A program made the position numbers and the translations under genes. This document shows, in pieces, positions 11,084-24,038 of a stretch of DNA of 64,000 nt (position 1 is its first letter; each line of letters opens with the position of its first letter). The notes under the pieces are model-generated. The model was not told the DNA's origin. It saw nothing but the letters and a program-made list of their open reading frames with translations, and did not search any database. Source of the DNA: Panagrolaimus kolymaensis (taxonomy: Eukaryota; Nematoda; Chromadorea; Rhabditida; Panagrolaimidae); contig JAJQJQ010000022.1 of assembly GCA_028622995.1 (NCBI GenBank), forward strand, positions 186,001-250,000, in the 5' to 3' direction.

Positions 11084-11754
11084 ATGATTGGAAAAGTTGT
11101 TCTTTTCGGTGTTGCTGCTTTGCTTGCTGTTACTTTGGCTCATCCACGTAAGTTGTTATAAAATCATTGAAAAGTTAGGTTGATAGCTTTCAAAGTTATT
11201 TGATTTACAATATTTTTTCTTTAACACACTTTTCGACTTTTACCTCTAAAGTTTCAATGGCTTTGAAGCTAGCTTGCTCAAGTTTTTTGTTAACTTAGTT
11301 CATTCCCTTTTCTTTTTTTGCAGAATGGCGAACCCTTGAATGCACAACCCCTGATGGTCAACTTCGAGGTGGTAAAGATCGTGCAAGATGTAACATGATC
11401 ATCAAGGATGCTGAGAATGAAAAACCCGGTCGTAAAGCTGCTGAAAGTGAAGGATGCTTCACTGAAACTCATAATGGCGAAGAACGAGTTTATTGTGCCT
11501 TAGTCTGTCCAGAAGCTCATACCGTTTTCAATGCCCACATCAATCAAGGCCATCGAGCTTGTTTCAATTTCTTTACCTATCAACTTGAAAAGCGTGATAA
11601 TGATTGGTTCCTTTGGAGATCGGGCAAATGTCTCAATTCCACTGTAAGCTTCGATGTTGGATGCAAATTTGATAAACCCTTCCCTGAAATTGTTCCAAAT
11701 GATAATGAAATCTTTGCTCGTCTTCGCGCACGTGCTCGTAAAGCTCTTGCTTAA
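11084..11754 (+). CDS. Small secreted eight-cysteine protein, unknown family
   Basis: Two exons (11084-11147 and 11324-11754) join in phase to 164 residues. The first exon is almost exactly a signal peptide: MIGKVVLFGVAALLAVTLAHP, with likely cleavage after Ala or shortly after. The mature part has eight cysteines and no transmembrane segment. They lie in the order LEC, ARC, EGC, VYC, LVC, RAC, GKC, VGC, so four disulphides are likely. The C-terminal end is Arg/Ala-rich. The strong TATA box and compact gene fit a highly expressed secreted product. I do not recognise the family; it has no visible enzyme motif. Poly-A signal AATAAA at 11858-11863. Confidence 0.78.
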
Positions 11755-12916
11755 ATTATTATTACCATTTCTTTCACAGAAGGAAAAGTTTTTTAATTAT
11801 TTTGTTTTGATCTTTCATAAATTATAAATTTAATTTAAACTAAAAAAAATGTTTGTAAATAAAGTGTAACTGATTTTGAAGGTTATATTATTATAAACTC
11901 CAATTTTTTAAAATAAAAACTTTCAAGAGAAAAATCTGATTATGCAATTGTCGATGTTTTTTTAGTCATTAAAATTTTTTGCACCTGTTGCTAGCATTTT
12001 TTTTAATCTTAGACATTTTTTCTATGAAATGTTTACTAAAATAATGACTGTATAAAAATTTTAAAAAGCAATTTCTTGTCCATTTTATGTTTACGCTTTT
12101 TCTTTTTCTTTCAGGAGAAAATTTATTATTAGTTAATCACAAATAGAGCAATACCCAAAAAAAATTTTATTACCATAGCAATTCACTTTTACAAGCTGCT
12201 TTTTCTTTTCTTTTTTTAGCCGTTCTTCTTACTTCCCTCGAGAGAAAAGCATGATGGCTAATTTAAAACACAAATTATGAGTAAAAATGTATCACGATTC
12301 AAAAAAGGTAGCAATCATAAATAGAATTCTTTGAAAAAATGTGTTTATCGTTCTTTCACGTTTTTGTTAAATATTTTTTTAAACTAACTGTAGGTGTCTG
12401 GAAGCTAAAGATACTTCCACAACTTTTCCATTTTTCATTTGCCTTTGTTAATTGCCGCTTTTTTATTCCATCAAAAAGACTTCATAACCAGCCTATCTCT
12501 GTTTAGCTTTTTATCCCCTTATTTTTCCATCTTCAATAAACACACAATCGTGCAATAAACTTTGTTTGTCCATTTGTAAACAATCCTTTTAAAACTATAA
12601 AAAAATATATTTAGACATACTTATAAATTAAATTTGTAATCATTAATTTTATAGACCAAAATTATTAAAACTCGTTAATCCAAATTATAAGAAAGGCGTA
12701 AAGAATATTAAAAAAGCAAATTGTAAAAAGGCAGGTGGTGGTTAAACTCTTGCTATCCATTTACTAAAAAATACTATTTAATGTTTTTTGAAACAAACAT
12801 ATGCTTCTTTATAACAAACAAAAAGTCATAAATTAAATGGAATAAAGAGCGTCTGGAATTTTAAAAATTTTTATTTATCAAACTTTTGCGAAAACCTCGA
12901 GAGTCGAAACAAGAGA
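11755..12916. other. Intergenic region
   Basis: About 1.16 kb, very AT-rich, with no supported coding sequence on either strand. It includes the 3' UTR of the secreted protein gene and the upstream region of the 7TM receptor. Confidence 0.5.
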
Positions 12917-14663
12917 ATGTCATTAGCCGATATTGCATTTCCAATTTTACTGTATTTTAATGGAATAATTTCAACAATTTTAAATGGAATAGTTATTTAT
13001 TTCGTTTTTACTAAATCTACGAAGGAGATTCATGAATATAAATGGTATTTATTAAATTTTTCTGTAAGTTTTATGCTGCGCAAAAAAAGCTCGCCACTTT
13101 TATCTTCTTCTTCTTCGATAGAAGAGTTACAATAAAAATGAAGTTTCAATTCCAACAAATTGCAATTGTAAATCTCTAAACATATTGTTGGGGTCAAATC
13201 CTAATTTCTAAAAAATAAAACAGGTTTCAGTCCACAGAAAATTTGTAGTCTTTTTTTACTCCCAAAAATATTTGCGACATTTTAGTTTAAAAATTCTTCC
13301 ATTCATTGTAGCTTCTTCTTGGACCTCTAAACAAAAAAAAGATAGTAAATCATAAAAATATGCAACGTTGATACTTCTTACATTGGTTTAATTGTAAAAA
13401 TATTTGTTCACAACTTTGTCTCACCTTTTTTTACAACTTTTAAAAATTCATCTTCGCCAGACAAAAGTATTCTAAAAGCACCTTTTAAAATTTTATTTAA
13501 TTATGTTTTTAGTCATTGAGAGCAAAGTTCGTAATCAAATATTAATAAATAAATAAAAATAATAAAAGAAACATTGCAAAAATTTTAATTAAGTTGAAAT
13601 TAAAAATAAAAAAAAGCACAAAAGCGCGCTACAGTAACTTTCAATATTTTCTCGCAGAAAAAAAAGCAAGCAAAACCTTGCATTTACAGATTTTCGATCT
13701 TCTCTTCGATGTCTTCATTTGCTTCATCCTTCAACCAATCCCAATCATTCCTGGAGGTGGCATGGTTATTGGTGGAATTTCACGGTTTATTGGTCCACAT
13801 TGTGGCCACATCATATTCACCCTTGCTGCATATTGTTTTGCTCGATGCATTCTTGGTTTAAACTATTGCTTCCTTTACCGATTCAGCTGCCTTTGCACCA
13901 ATGATGGCCAACGACTTTTCAAACAAAAATGGTTTAAAATTATTATTGGAATTTGTTCTGAAACCATTTGCCTTTCCATTGCTTCGCTAATTTATGATAT
14001 GGAAGTTCCACCTGATCATTTCTTTCAAGTAACCATAAATGAATTTCCTCAACAACGAGATTTGTTTCAAACAGGAAATGTTTATTTTGGGTATGATTAT
14101 CGATTAACTGCTCACGCGAATATGTTTATTTTTACTTGTGTTTTATTGGGTAAGTTTGAAAGCTTGAATCTCCAACCAGCAATGGGTGGATTAAGACCAA
14201 GCTCAATCTTCTTTTGTAAACTCATAGTTTCAGCTCCACTTTCAAGCTTGTTGAATGTCATATTAGCTTTTTTAATCATCAAACAATTAAACTCATACAA
14301 AAATCAAATAACAAAAAAAACTTATCAACTCCACGTTCGTTTGATTATTGCTTTACTCATTCAAACTTTCCTCCCCATTCTTATTTGCGTTATTCCCATA
14401 ATTTACATCATGGAAAAAGCTTTCACTAAAAGGAGTGTTGGAGTAAGCAAACTTTCCATACTTCCTTCCATCCAATAACTTTACAACCTTTGCGATTTTA
14501 GGTTGATTTCAAATATGTTCCTATCATAGCATTAACAACTCATCCAGCTTTCAATGCTTGTGTAACATTATTCTTTGTTACACCATTTAGAAATGCTTTA
14601 ATCCCAGAGAGATTCCGACATTACTTTGAATCTCAAGTTCCATCAACCATAACTCCAATGTAA
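12917..14663 (+). CDS. Serpentine 7TM chemoreceptor, Srh/Str superfamily type
   Basis: Four exons (12917-13063, 13690-14149, 14234-14442, 14502-14663) join in phase to 325 residues with seven hydrophobic segments. The first intron is long (626 bp). Family signs are helix 1 with NGIVIYFVF, the motif EYKWYLLNFS leading into helix 2 (IFDLLFDVFICF), the PIPIIPGGG loop, and a C-terminal HPAFNACVTLFFVTPFRNAL segment. The last is typical of nematode Srh/Sri/Str receptors. These are G-protein-coupled receptors on chemosensory neurons. The intron 14150-14233 is in frame and could be read through, but removing it restores a continuous fifth helix. The ligand is unknown. The protein is full length for the family. 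Confidence 0.85.
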
Positions 14664-14824
14664 GAAACACAAAAACACAAATTCCGTTAAACATTTTATT
14701 AAACTTTACAAGGCAAAAAAACATAAATAAATTATTTATAGCAAATAAAATAAGCCTCAAACAAAGAAAAGTACATATCAAACAAAGACAAAATTTCAAA
14801 ATAAAGAGGTTTAACCGGTTATTA

Positions 14825-15777
14825 TTAAAGAGCGCTTAAATGATCCTTGATTTGTTGACGAGTGAGACGACGAAAGCCAGCTTCAGTACAAACAGCAATT
14901 TCAACGTTTTCATCAGTCATTCCAACATCAAATGATTCACGTAAAGTAAGAAGAGCTGTATGAATTCCATCATCAAGTTCGAGACCATCATTGAAACGTT
15001 TTTCCAAGAACGTTTTAGCATTAATATCATTTTTACCAAGTGCTGTAGCTTTCCATGCAAAGAAGGCACCCTAAAACGATAATGGATTACATGTGAAATA
15101 AAGGTATGAAGGAACTTACAGATGGATCAGATTGAAATAGCAATGGGCGCTTCTTGACAACATCCCAACCAGCGATCAAAAGCGAAACACCGAATGGACG
15201 AACACCACTAAAAAACAATCCATTAGCAAGAACAAAAGATGAAGAGAGAGAAAACATACCCGGATTGTGTATATTCTTGCATAACAGCAGCGAGACGAGA
15301 GACAAGTTCTGTTGTTGGAATTTCTTCACCAAACATAAGTTCATATTGAATCGCGATTTTTCGAGCACGTTTGACGAGAAGGCTAAAAAACAAGATTGTG
15401 AGAAGATCAAGCAAAAAATGGATAAACATACCGAAAATCAGGTCCCATTCCACTGTAAACAACACCAATATGTTCACCAACTTTCTCAATCTTGGTTTCA
15501 TCGTCGTGTAAAATTGATGACTTGTTTTCAGTTGCAAGAACAACACCATCTTTAGCTAAAAAAGAAATAACAATGAGTAAAATCAAAAAGCTTGGAAAAA
15601 ATTACATACCTCGAAGTCCAACAGAAGGTTGACCATTTTTAACAGCATTTAAGGCATATTCGATTTGCATAAGCTTGCCGGATGGACTAAAAAGAACGAA
15701 AAGATATTAGAATGCAATGAGAAAAAGTTAAAGGATTACCTGAAGGTTGTTAAAGAAAAGCCATAATGATCTCCCAT
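14825..15777 (-). CDS. PSMA2: 20S proteasome subunit alpha type-2
   Basis: Six exons on the minus strand (15777-15740, 15686-15610, 15555-15432, 15382-15260, 15207-15120, 15070-14825) join in phase to 231 residues, close to the human protein (234). It opens [20 protein letters not shown], containing the alpha-subunit signature, then [16 protein letters not shown]. Later strong markers are [41 protein letters not shown] and EAGFRRL. Alpha-2 is a non-catalytic subunit of the outer rings of the 20S core particle in cytosol and nucleus; C. elegans calls it pas-2. It is the last gene of the minus-strand array, 861 bp downstream of the phosphatase gene. Nothing unusual is visible. Confidence 0.95.
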
Positions 15778-16638
15778 GATGATGATGACGATTTATTGAA
15801 CTTGGAAAAAAGTAATAAATTTCTGAGTAAATGAAAGTTTCAAAAACCGTTGATGAAAAAAAAGAAAAGGAGAACCTTCAACTCGCATTTGTCAGCAAAA
15901 AATTGCGAGTAGCATATTCGAGACTCTAAGCCAAATAATCTGTGTTGGAAATAAAAAGTTTGAATAATTGCATATTCTTCGAGGTTGATGGATGCTTGCT
16001 TGCTTGCTTAGCTTTGCAAAGTTATCGCTGCCATTGATCCATCAAAGCATTTATTTCAGATTTGCGAATCACCATTTCATATTTTTTTGTTTAACTTACT
16101 TACCTACGAGCTGCTGTCTTTTTTTTGTTCGTTAGCTCTATCGAAAAATTTTCCATTCTCAAATTGCCTTACCGCCTCAATCAGATATTCTATTGTATTT
16201 TGAATACATAAAAAGTGGAGATAATGTTATAAAACTCATGGTAGCTTGAAAAGAGCCATTTAAAATTGGTTGCAACTCATTTTATAAAGTTGAAAATAAT
16301 ACACTAATTGGCTTATTGATTGTAAAGTATGAACCAAGTCTTGATTCAATAACAAATGGTTGTTTTAAGCCACCTTCCTTTGTCTTCCCATACCATCATC
16401 CTCTTATTCATATTGTTGTTACTGCTTCCATTGCTCGAATATGTAATTTGTCAGAAAAAGTATGACGATCTAATTAGGGAAATTGAAAGAATGAAGCTTT
16501 TTTCTAACTTTTGAACATGTCTTTGAACCTTTGAAGGATGCAAAATAAAGTCCAAAAAGGGATATCAACAAACAAAAAAGAAAAAACATAATAAATTTAT
16601 TTGAAATTTACAATAAAAAAAAGGTTGATTGATGATTA
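15778..16638. other. Intergenic region
   Basis: About 860 bp between two minus-strand genes. It contains a short CTTG/GCTT microsatellite near 15990-16008. No gene supported. Confidence 0.5.
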
Positions 16639-18190
16639 CTATATTTTTTCAGTTGATTCTGCCGATCCTTCTGCAATCAAAGCATCGATGTCAATATCAT
16701 CGAAGTTCACTTCAGTTGATTTGGATGATTTCTTGGTTTGTGGCCCAGCTTGAGGTTTGATAACCTATAATTTGTTTTTCATGAAAACTAAAAACAAAAA
16801 TTTGAAAGACTTACTTGAAAGGATATTCCCAAATTACTATCAACAAACATAATAGCTCCACTGTTATTATATTGTCCACAATAATTAGGCGCAGAAAAAA
16901 TTGTAACAAGTTTTCGATTAGCAAAAAATTCATAACCATCTTGAACCACTTGATGAGCTCGTACAATCATATCTAATCCAAGAGTTTTGCATGCAGTATT
17001 TACAGCTTTGACATTAAAATGTGAACTTATTCCACGTGCAGATGGGCCCCAATCTGCATCAGCTTCACCATTAGGCATAAGAGGATCAGGATCTGACCTA
17101 AAAATAACCAAACTAATATTTATAAAAGCAAGTAAACAAGTAAAAGCAAACCAAAGTAAGTCGACATGAATTCCAGCACATTCAGGATCAATGGGTCTTT
17201 CAAGATGTTTTAATTGGTCAAGCGAAACTAAATCAGGAGATAGTCCACCATGCATACATAAAATTTTGTTGCTTATTAACGCTGTCATTGGTAGCCAGTT
17301 GAAGACATCCTAAAAAATGATCGCATAAAGTACATACAAAGGAATGAAACAAGAAAATACACTTACTTGAAATCGATACCATACTAATGTTCCTTTGAGA
17401 TCAACCTCTTTTACACCCCATACAGTTTCATCAATAGGAATATTTTGAAAGCGATCTTCACATTCGTCATGAAATCCATAAACACGATTGATTGTTGAGC
17501 ATTCATGATTTCCACGAAGCATATAAATATTGAAAGGATATTTTATTCGAAGTAATAATAATAGACAGATTGTTTCAAGTGAATTTGGTCCACGATCAAC
17601 ATAATCACCAAGGAAAAGATATCTCTAAAAAGACAAGAAATTATTTGATGAAAATTGAAAAAAATGAAGCAACAACTTACAGTAGTTTGAGGAGATCCAC
17701 AACGTTCAAATATTCGTAATAAATCAGTAAATTGTCCATGAAGATCGCCAACGATATTGATTTTAGGTGATGGTTCTAACATTGATGGTAATTTTCTCAA
17801 ATTATCACTAAAAAATATTTAAAAATAATAAATCTTTGAATGAACAACAACGATAAAAGAAAACTCACATTGCTAACAAGCATATTTGTTCAATGATTGC
17901 AGGATCGGTTAAAAAATCTTTGACTTTACCATCTTCACCAACGCATGTCATCAGCTTTTCTATGAAATCATCGACATTCAGCTTTTGACATTTTGAAAGA
18001 TCATCTAAAAAAATGGAATGTTAAAATCAACAACAAAAAAATAGCAACTAAGAAACATACCAACAAGGGAAACATTTGACCGTTTCTTCGTTAATTTTGG
18101 ATGAGGATATTTTTCGTTCATTTTTGTTGTTGTTGAAAAGGTGACGATGTTGCGATGGCGTCGAGCGATAGTGAATAAAAACTTCAACAT
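16639..18190 (-). CDS. PP1-like serine/threonine protein phosphatase with N-terminal extension
   Basis: Seven exons (18190-18061, 18004-17869, 17807-17681, 17624-17367, 17309-17152, 17097-16815, 16764-16639) join in phase to 405 residues. All catalytic metal and phosphate motifs of the PPP family are present: GDLHGQ, GDYVDRG, RGNHE, HGGLSP, RAHQVV and SAPNYCG. The order and the DLLWSDPD segment place it with PP1 rather than PP2A. Departures from canonical PP1 are an N-terminus of about 40 extra residues (basic and hydroxylated, presequence-like), about 18-20 extra residues between ECEDRF and DVFNWLP, and an acidic/Ser-rich C-terminal tail. A shorter start at 18121 is possible. Nematodes have many divergent PP1-like genes, often germline or sperm expressed; that role here is inference only. 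Confidence 0.88.
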
Positions 18191-18715
18191 GAATGCTGAA
18201 AAAATGGAAAATGAAAAAAACAAGCAAAATTGGAAAAAATGCTAATTTATTGAATTTCTTTCGTTGCTATTTTTATGGCAAAGTTGCAAGAAGAAAGCAA
18301 AGATTTGAAATTTGCAAAAATGAGTGAACGCGAAAGAAGCTATCGTAATTTATCATGCAGCGAGTATGCGAAAGTTTTGACTTTGAAGTGCTTTAAAACA
18401 TTTGGAAATCTCAAATGAGGGAATGTGAAGGATATCGTTAGATTTTTAGAGAGTGTTTTAAGAATTGCTGATCATATTTTATTATGAGTATGAGGATCGT
18501 ATATCAGTCTGTCGAGCACAAAGAATGAAGGTTGTTTTTATAGGGGCAATGATTGATTTCGTACATCAGGTATAAACATAATTTAAAAACTCTTCCAAAT
18601 TTGTTTTGTTGTTGCAATCATTATCTCGCCACAGCCTGCTTTATCTCCAAATCGTAAAATCAAACATAAAAATCTTTATTACAAAGTAAGAAACAAGTAA
18701 AATACATATTAGACA
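18191..18715. other. Intergenic region
   Basis: About 525 bp between the endonuclease and phosphatase genes, both on the minus strand. No gene seen. Confidence 0.5.
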
Positions 18716-20344
18716 TTAATCATCAGATTCTGAATTCATCTTGTCCATCCCATAAAGTTCAGTCATTTCACGAGGATATTGACCATCTGGAGTTTCGAGG
18801 ATCAACGGAATATTATCAAGACGTGGATCATTCATAAAAAATTGCCAACATTTCTTTAATTTTCCTTCTCCAATATTTTCATGTCGATCAAGATTAGAAC
18901 CAAGATCAGCTAAAAACAAAGAAAGAATTTAAAAATGAAAACCATTAAATAATTTACCTTTGGAATCATTAACATGAACAGCTTTGAGTTTATCCAAACC
19001 AATAACCTTGTCGAATTTTGCCATAGTTTGTTCATAAGTTTTGGCTGATCGGATATCATAACCTGAAAATGAGAAATGAGTGCTTTTTCCAAAGAAAAAC
19101 TATGTAATTACCTGCAGCAAAGATGTGGCATGTATCAAGGCAAACTCCAACTCGATGACGATTTTCTTCTTTGACTTTATCGATGATTGCTTTCAATTCT
19201 TCGAATTTTCCTCCAATGGTGTTTCCTTGCCCAGCCATAGTTTCAATCACTAAAAAAAGAGGATTAGCAATTAGAAAAAACGAAGGCAATAGATGAGAAA
19301 TATCTGTTACAGTATGTAGCATTAAAGCGAAATGCTAAACTTACAGAGGATAACATCGCTAGTATTTTCTATAATTTCATCAAGAACTTCAGCAATATAT
19401 CCGATACTTTCTTTAGCAGTACATTTTCCACAAGATGAGCCAGGATGAAAATTGTATAAAGTGATACCAAGTTTTTCGCAACGTCGGATATCATCCAAAA
19501 GAGAGTTCTTTGACTTTTCACGAAGTTCAGCATTTGGTGAACCAGCATTAGGTAAATAGCTTGCATGAGGTACAATCATCTTCAAATCAAAGCCAGTTTC
19601 TTTGATTGCTCTATGCCATCGCTGAACTGCTCCATCTTCAAGAGGTTTTGAATTCCATGTTTTCTGATTTTTGAGGAACAACGCGAAAGAGCGGCATCCA
19701 ATTGCCATAGCATTATATACAGCATTCTCAACTCCACCATTAATACTAACATGAGCACCAAGAAATTTTTGAGATGAACCAACAGCAGATAGAACCGATT
19801 TTCCAGTAGTTTCATGTTCTTGTTTGAGGTAAGATGGCCATGAGGATTGTAAACCAGATGCTCTTTCTTTCAATAATATTTTGGCTGTTTTGAATTCAAG
19901 ATCTTTTCCAGCAGCCTTTTCAGCTTTAGCACCTCCATCTGCCTTTCTTGTTCTTACAGCTTTCACTTTCTTGACTTCTTGGACTTTTTCAGCAATTTTT
20001 TCAATTTTAGCATTCATAACTTCTTCAACGACTTTGATAGTTTTGACACCATTAACATTTTCAACGATCATTTCTGTTTTTGATGAAGACGAACTTTCAG
20101 TATGAACACCACGAATTGCATCCTTTCCATCTTTTGAGCTTGAACCAATCATCTCCTTCTTAGCTTTCTTTACAATCGGTTTAACATCTTCGTTGCCAGG
20201 ATCAGTAATTTCAGGTAAATCAATATCAGAGGAAATATTTTTTGAAATTGTTGCAAACATTTCATCGATAGGTTTACTACTTTCCTTCTTAACCTTTCGT
20301 GGAACTTTGGATGTTGAAGATGTTGATGCAGCACGTTTGACCAT
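18716..20344 (-). CDS. apn-1: AP endonuclease IV (APN1/Nfo family)
   Basis: Four exons (20344-19345, 19249-19112, 19062-18958, 18909-18716) join in phase to 478 residues; an in-frame ATG ten codons upstream (20374) is an alternative start. The first 200 residues are Lys/Ser/Glu-rich and probably disordered, with likely nuclear localisation signals. The TIM-barrel catalytic domain follows: [91 protein letters not shown] and LETPDG. The metal-binding His, Glu and Asp residues in these motifs are all visible. The enzyme cuts DNA at abasic sites in base excision repair. The long N-terminal extension is also known in C. elegans APN-1. It lies about 350 bp downstream of the synthetase gene. Confidence 0.93.
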
Positions 20345-20374
20345 GGTGAATAAAGACGGGGTAAATTTACGCAA

Positions 20375-20695
20375 AATAATTGAAGAGTAATAAAAAATTA
20401 ATAATTTTGTGTTTGAAAAACAAAAACAAAAATCAGTAATTTTTTTGCGAAGAAAATGTTTGCGAAATTTTGTTTTCGAGATTGAAAGTTTACATTGAAT
20501 GGCGCAAAGCCAGAAAACCCCGCCTCTGGCTTCGCTGAATGCTTGTAATCGACTGAATTTGCAAACAATATTTTTTTCTCAATTGTGCTCATCCTTCTTT
20601 TTTTTACACAGACAATAAATAAATACAACTAATTTATTCAAAACTAAAATAAACAACAATAACAATAAAATCCTATTAATAATTCAACAAAACTA
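20375..20695. other. Spacer between synthetase and endonuclease genes
   Basis: About 320 bp, same-strand spacer. A short inverted GC-rich stretch near 20505-20535 (GCGCAAAGCCAGAAAACCCCGCCTCTGGCTTCGC, arms GAAGCCAGAG/GCCAGA-like) could form a hairpin in the transcript. No gene seen. Confidence 0.45.
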
Positions 20696-23600
20696 CTATT
20701 CTAATTTTTTCAGCAATTCTTCTAATCTTTCTATTTCTGATGTCGCAAATTGTAAGCTATTTTCAGCATGTTTCACTTTTCTTTGAGCTTTGTTAATAGC
20801 AGCTGGTTTGGTTTTTGGTTCAGATTCAGCATTCTTTAAAATTTTCGTAGTAGATTCAAGATGAGCAGCCATTAGTTTCTTTCTATGTTGGGATTTTTGT
20901 AATTGATTTTGTAAATGAGCGATCACATCCTTTTTTTGCGATGGCTAAAAAATTTACATGATTAAAATGTTTGAAACATAGTGAAAAAGAACATACCTCA
21001 ATTTGTACAAAGAGAGTGCATTTTTGACAGCTAATTGCAAGAGGTACACTTCCATCAACTTCATTTTCTTCCAATCGTAAGTTGATCAATTCTTTTAGTA
21101 CAGCATTCAATGGTAAAATTTCAGATTCATTTTGAAGAAAACCAATAAGTTGATATTTCTTAGGAATTTCTAGAGCAACTCGAAACGATCTCACCGCGTT
21201 GATTATTGCTAATGACATGTTCATACTTTTCTCAATGTTGTTTTCTGATGATAATTCCATAGCTTCTTGAGACACATTAATTTCATCAAATTTTTTGCCA
21301 GGTATTTTATCTCCAAGATACGTTGAAACAAAAGGTAAGAATGGTTCCAAAGCAGCAAAGCTTAGTTGAAGAACTCTTTGAAGCGTGAATGCAACTTCTT
21401 GTTTTCGAGTTACTGTAGAAGGCGTTGAATCATTTATCGCCGTTTTTGTCGTTTCCTAAAATTATTTTTTACATTAAAGGCAAAAGAATCTCATAGAAAA
21501 TTACCAAATAAACTTCACAAAGTTCTTGAATCAAAAAATCTTTGATAATCGCAAATGCGAGGTGAGGCGAAGCTGCTGCACAATCATTTTCCGCATCCAT
21601 AAGATTATGTATTTGCTTTAAAGTAGTTTTAAGTCGGCTTAAAATCCATAAATCAACTTCATGAGAACTCCTAGTTGTGCTGTAAGAATCAACTTTTGAA
21701 AATACAATATCAGCATACTTTACCAAATTCCATAGCTTATTACAAAATCGATATCCTTCTTGTGCAGTATCAACAATGGAAACATTAATATCTTCTGCGT
21801 TTAAATCATGTCGGAGCAAAGCAAATCGAAGAGCATCAGGACCCACAGCTTTCATTCCTTCGGGAAATAGGTTCTTTAAATCTTTTTCAGCTAACCCTAA
21901 AATAATAATCAAACAAGTTGGTAGGTAAATGATAATTCTTACTTATTTCATTTTCGGTAAAATTTGATTCTTTTAAACGTTTAATCATTGATTCTTGAGA
22001 AATTCCTTCAATAATATCAAGTGGATCAATAACATTTCCAAGAGATTTGCTCATTTTTCGACCAGCTGAATCACGAACTAATCCATGAAGAAGAATTTTG
22101 TCAAAAGGTAGCTTTCCACTAAGATGCTGACAAAGAATAAACATTCGAGCCACCCAAAAGCCAATAATATCGTGTCCAGTTTCCATAAGATTTATTGGCA
22201 AAGAATTCGATGGAAGATGATGTTGAGGCCATCCACGAGTAACAAGCGGAATCAATGCTGAACTGAACCATGTATCCAAAACATCAGTGTCTCGTTGAAG
22301 TCCTTCAATAGGTTGATCTGATACCGTCCATCTTAAAATTACTTTCATTAAAGAATTTTGTTAATGAAATTTACCTTCCATCAGGATTTTTATAAGCAGG
22401 AATTTGATGACCCCAAACCAGCTGACGTGAAAGACACCATGGTTCAGTATATTCCAACCAATCTAATAATTTTTGACGATTACCTTCTGGAAAAATTGAA
22501 ATCTAAAAAGCTACTATAGGCTTTATTTCCAACTTTAAAAAAAGAATTACTTTGTCTTGTTCTATAGCTTGTGTCACATTTTTATTCATTTCTGTACATT
22601 CCAAAAACCATTGTTCTCGTAACATGGGTTCAATAAAATCACCCGTTCGGCTACAGATAGGAATTTGACTTAAACCTTGTTCCATTCTGCCACCATAAGC
22701 TTTTCGTGAAATAAGTTCTTTGATAACCTAAAAAGTCAAAATGTTCCATGAAAGTTGATCGATAAAAAAAGATACAATAACCATACCTTAGATTTTGCTT
22801 CAAGTCTATCAATTCCATTAAAGCTTCCAGCATTAACTAGTTTTCCTTCTTCATTTATGCATGATAGGTAATCATTACCAAAAATATTTACATGTCTTCT
22901 TGCAATTTCATAATCGACAAAATCATGAGATGGCGTAACTTTCAAAATTCCTATAAAAAAACTAAAATAAAGCTTGCAAACATAAAATAACTTTTACCTG
23001 TTCCTTTATCAATTTTCACAGCTTCATCAGCAATTACTGGCAAAATTTTATCAGTCAATGGATGTTTGACATGTCTGTTAATGAAGCGATTATTCTTTCC
23101 ATCTGCAGGATTAACAGCTAACGCCATATCAGCAAATAAAGTTTCAGGCCGAGTTGTTGCAACTTCTAAATATTCTGGATCATTCGAGTTTGGATTAACA
23201 AGTTTGTAACGAACAAGATGAAGTACACCAACTTCTACAGAAGCTTTCTTTGATGAAGGATTTGAAGATGGCACAAGATTTGTTTTTCCTTGAATACTTA
23301 TTCCATCAACTTCTTGATCTGAGATTGCACTTTGTAATGTTGGACACCAATTGATAAGCTTCTTTTCACGAAAAATAAATCCATCAGAATGTAATCGACA
23401 AAATGCATGCGTAACAGCAGATGAAAATCTCTAAAAAATAAATTCGTTGTTACAGGCTGTGAAGACAGATTAACTTACATCATCCATAGTGTAGTAACAA
23501 TTATCCCAATTTAAAGAAGCTCCAGTCTTTTTGAGTTGCGAAGTAATAGTTTTAATTCGGCTAGAAAATGGCCATAATAAGAAACAATAAAAGAGTGAAC

Positions 23601-24038
23601 GAAAAACTCACGAATCCTTCCACTGATTACAGTATTCCAAAAATTCATCGGTGGATATTTGAGATCGAAGTAAACCCTTTTCTTTATAAATTTGCCTTTC
23701 CACCACCGTTTGAGTAGCAATTCCAGCATGATCAAAACCAGGATACCATTCAACCTAAAAAATAAACCATATACTCGTCAAACATCAAAAAAGTAATAAT
23801 TTTTTACCTGTCTCCCATTTCGTTTATGATATCGACAAATTGTATCTTCCATAACCACAGTTAAAGCATGACCAAGGTGAAGATTTCCTGTAACATTTGG
23901 AGGTGGAAGAATCATATAAAATGGTGGTTTTGATGAAGTTGTTGTTGGATTTAAAGTTGATGGACATCGTTGATTATAATGTTCAATAACTCGTTCAATG
24001 CTGAATGAGCTTGAAGAGCGTAATTGAAATATACGCAT
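20696..24038 (-). CDS. Valyl-tRNA synthetase, intact copy, probably the mitochondrial form
   Basis: Eleven exons join in phase to 948 residues. The class I signatures are complete: HLGH within PPPNVTGNLHLGHAL (residues 54-57) and KMSKS within AGRKMSKSLGNV. Between them lies the CP1 editing domain (TTRPETLFADMALAV), with WCLSRQLVWGHQIPAY and [11 protein letters not shown]. The anticodon-binding domain and a C-terminal coiled arm follow. It charges tRNA-Val with valine and clears mischarged threonine. The short N-terminus starting MRIFQLRSSSSFSIERVI lacks an appended domain and looks like a mitochondrial presequence, so I favour the VARS2-type enzyme; a cytosolic or dual role is not excluded. 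The left edge of the tandem duplication (22168) falls in exon 8, so this gene keeps its whole reading frame. Confidence 0.92.

Noticed and set aside
14150..14233. Read-through of an in-frame stretch in the 7TM receptor
   Set aside because: It has canonical GTAAGT and TTTCAG ends, and its removal restores an unbroken fifth membrane helix, so it is an intron.
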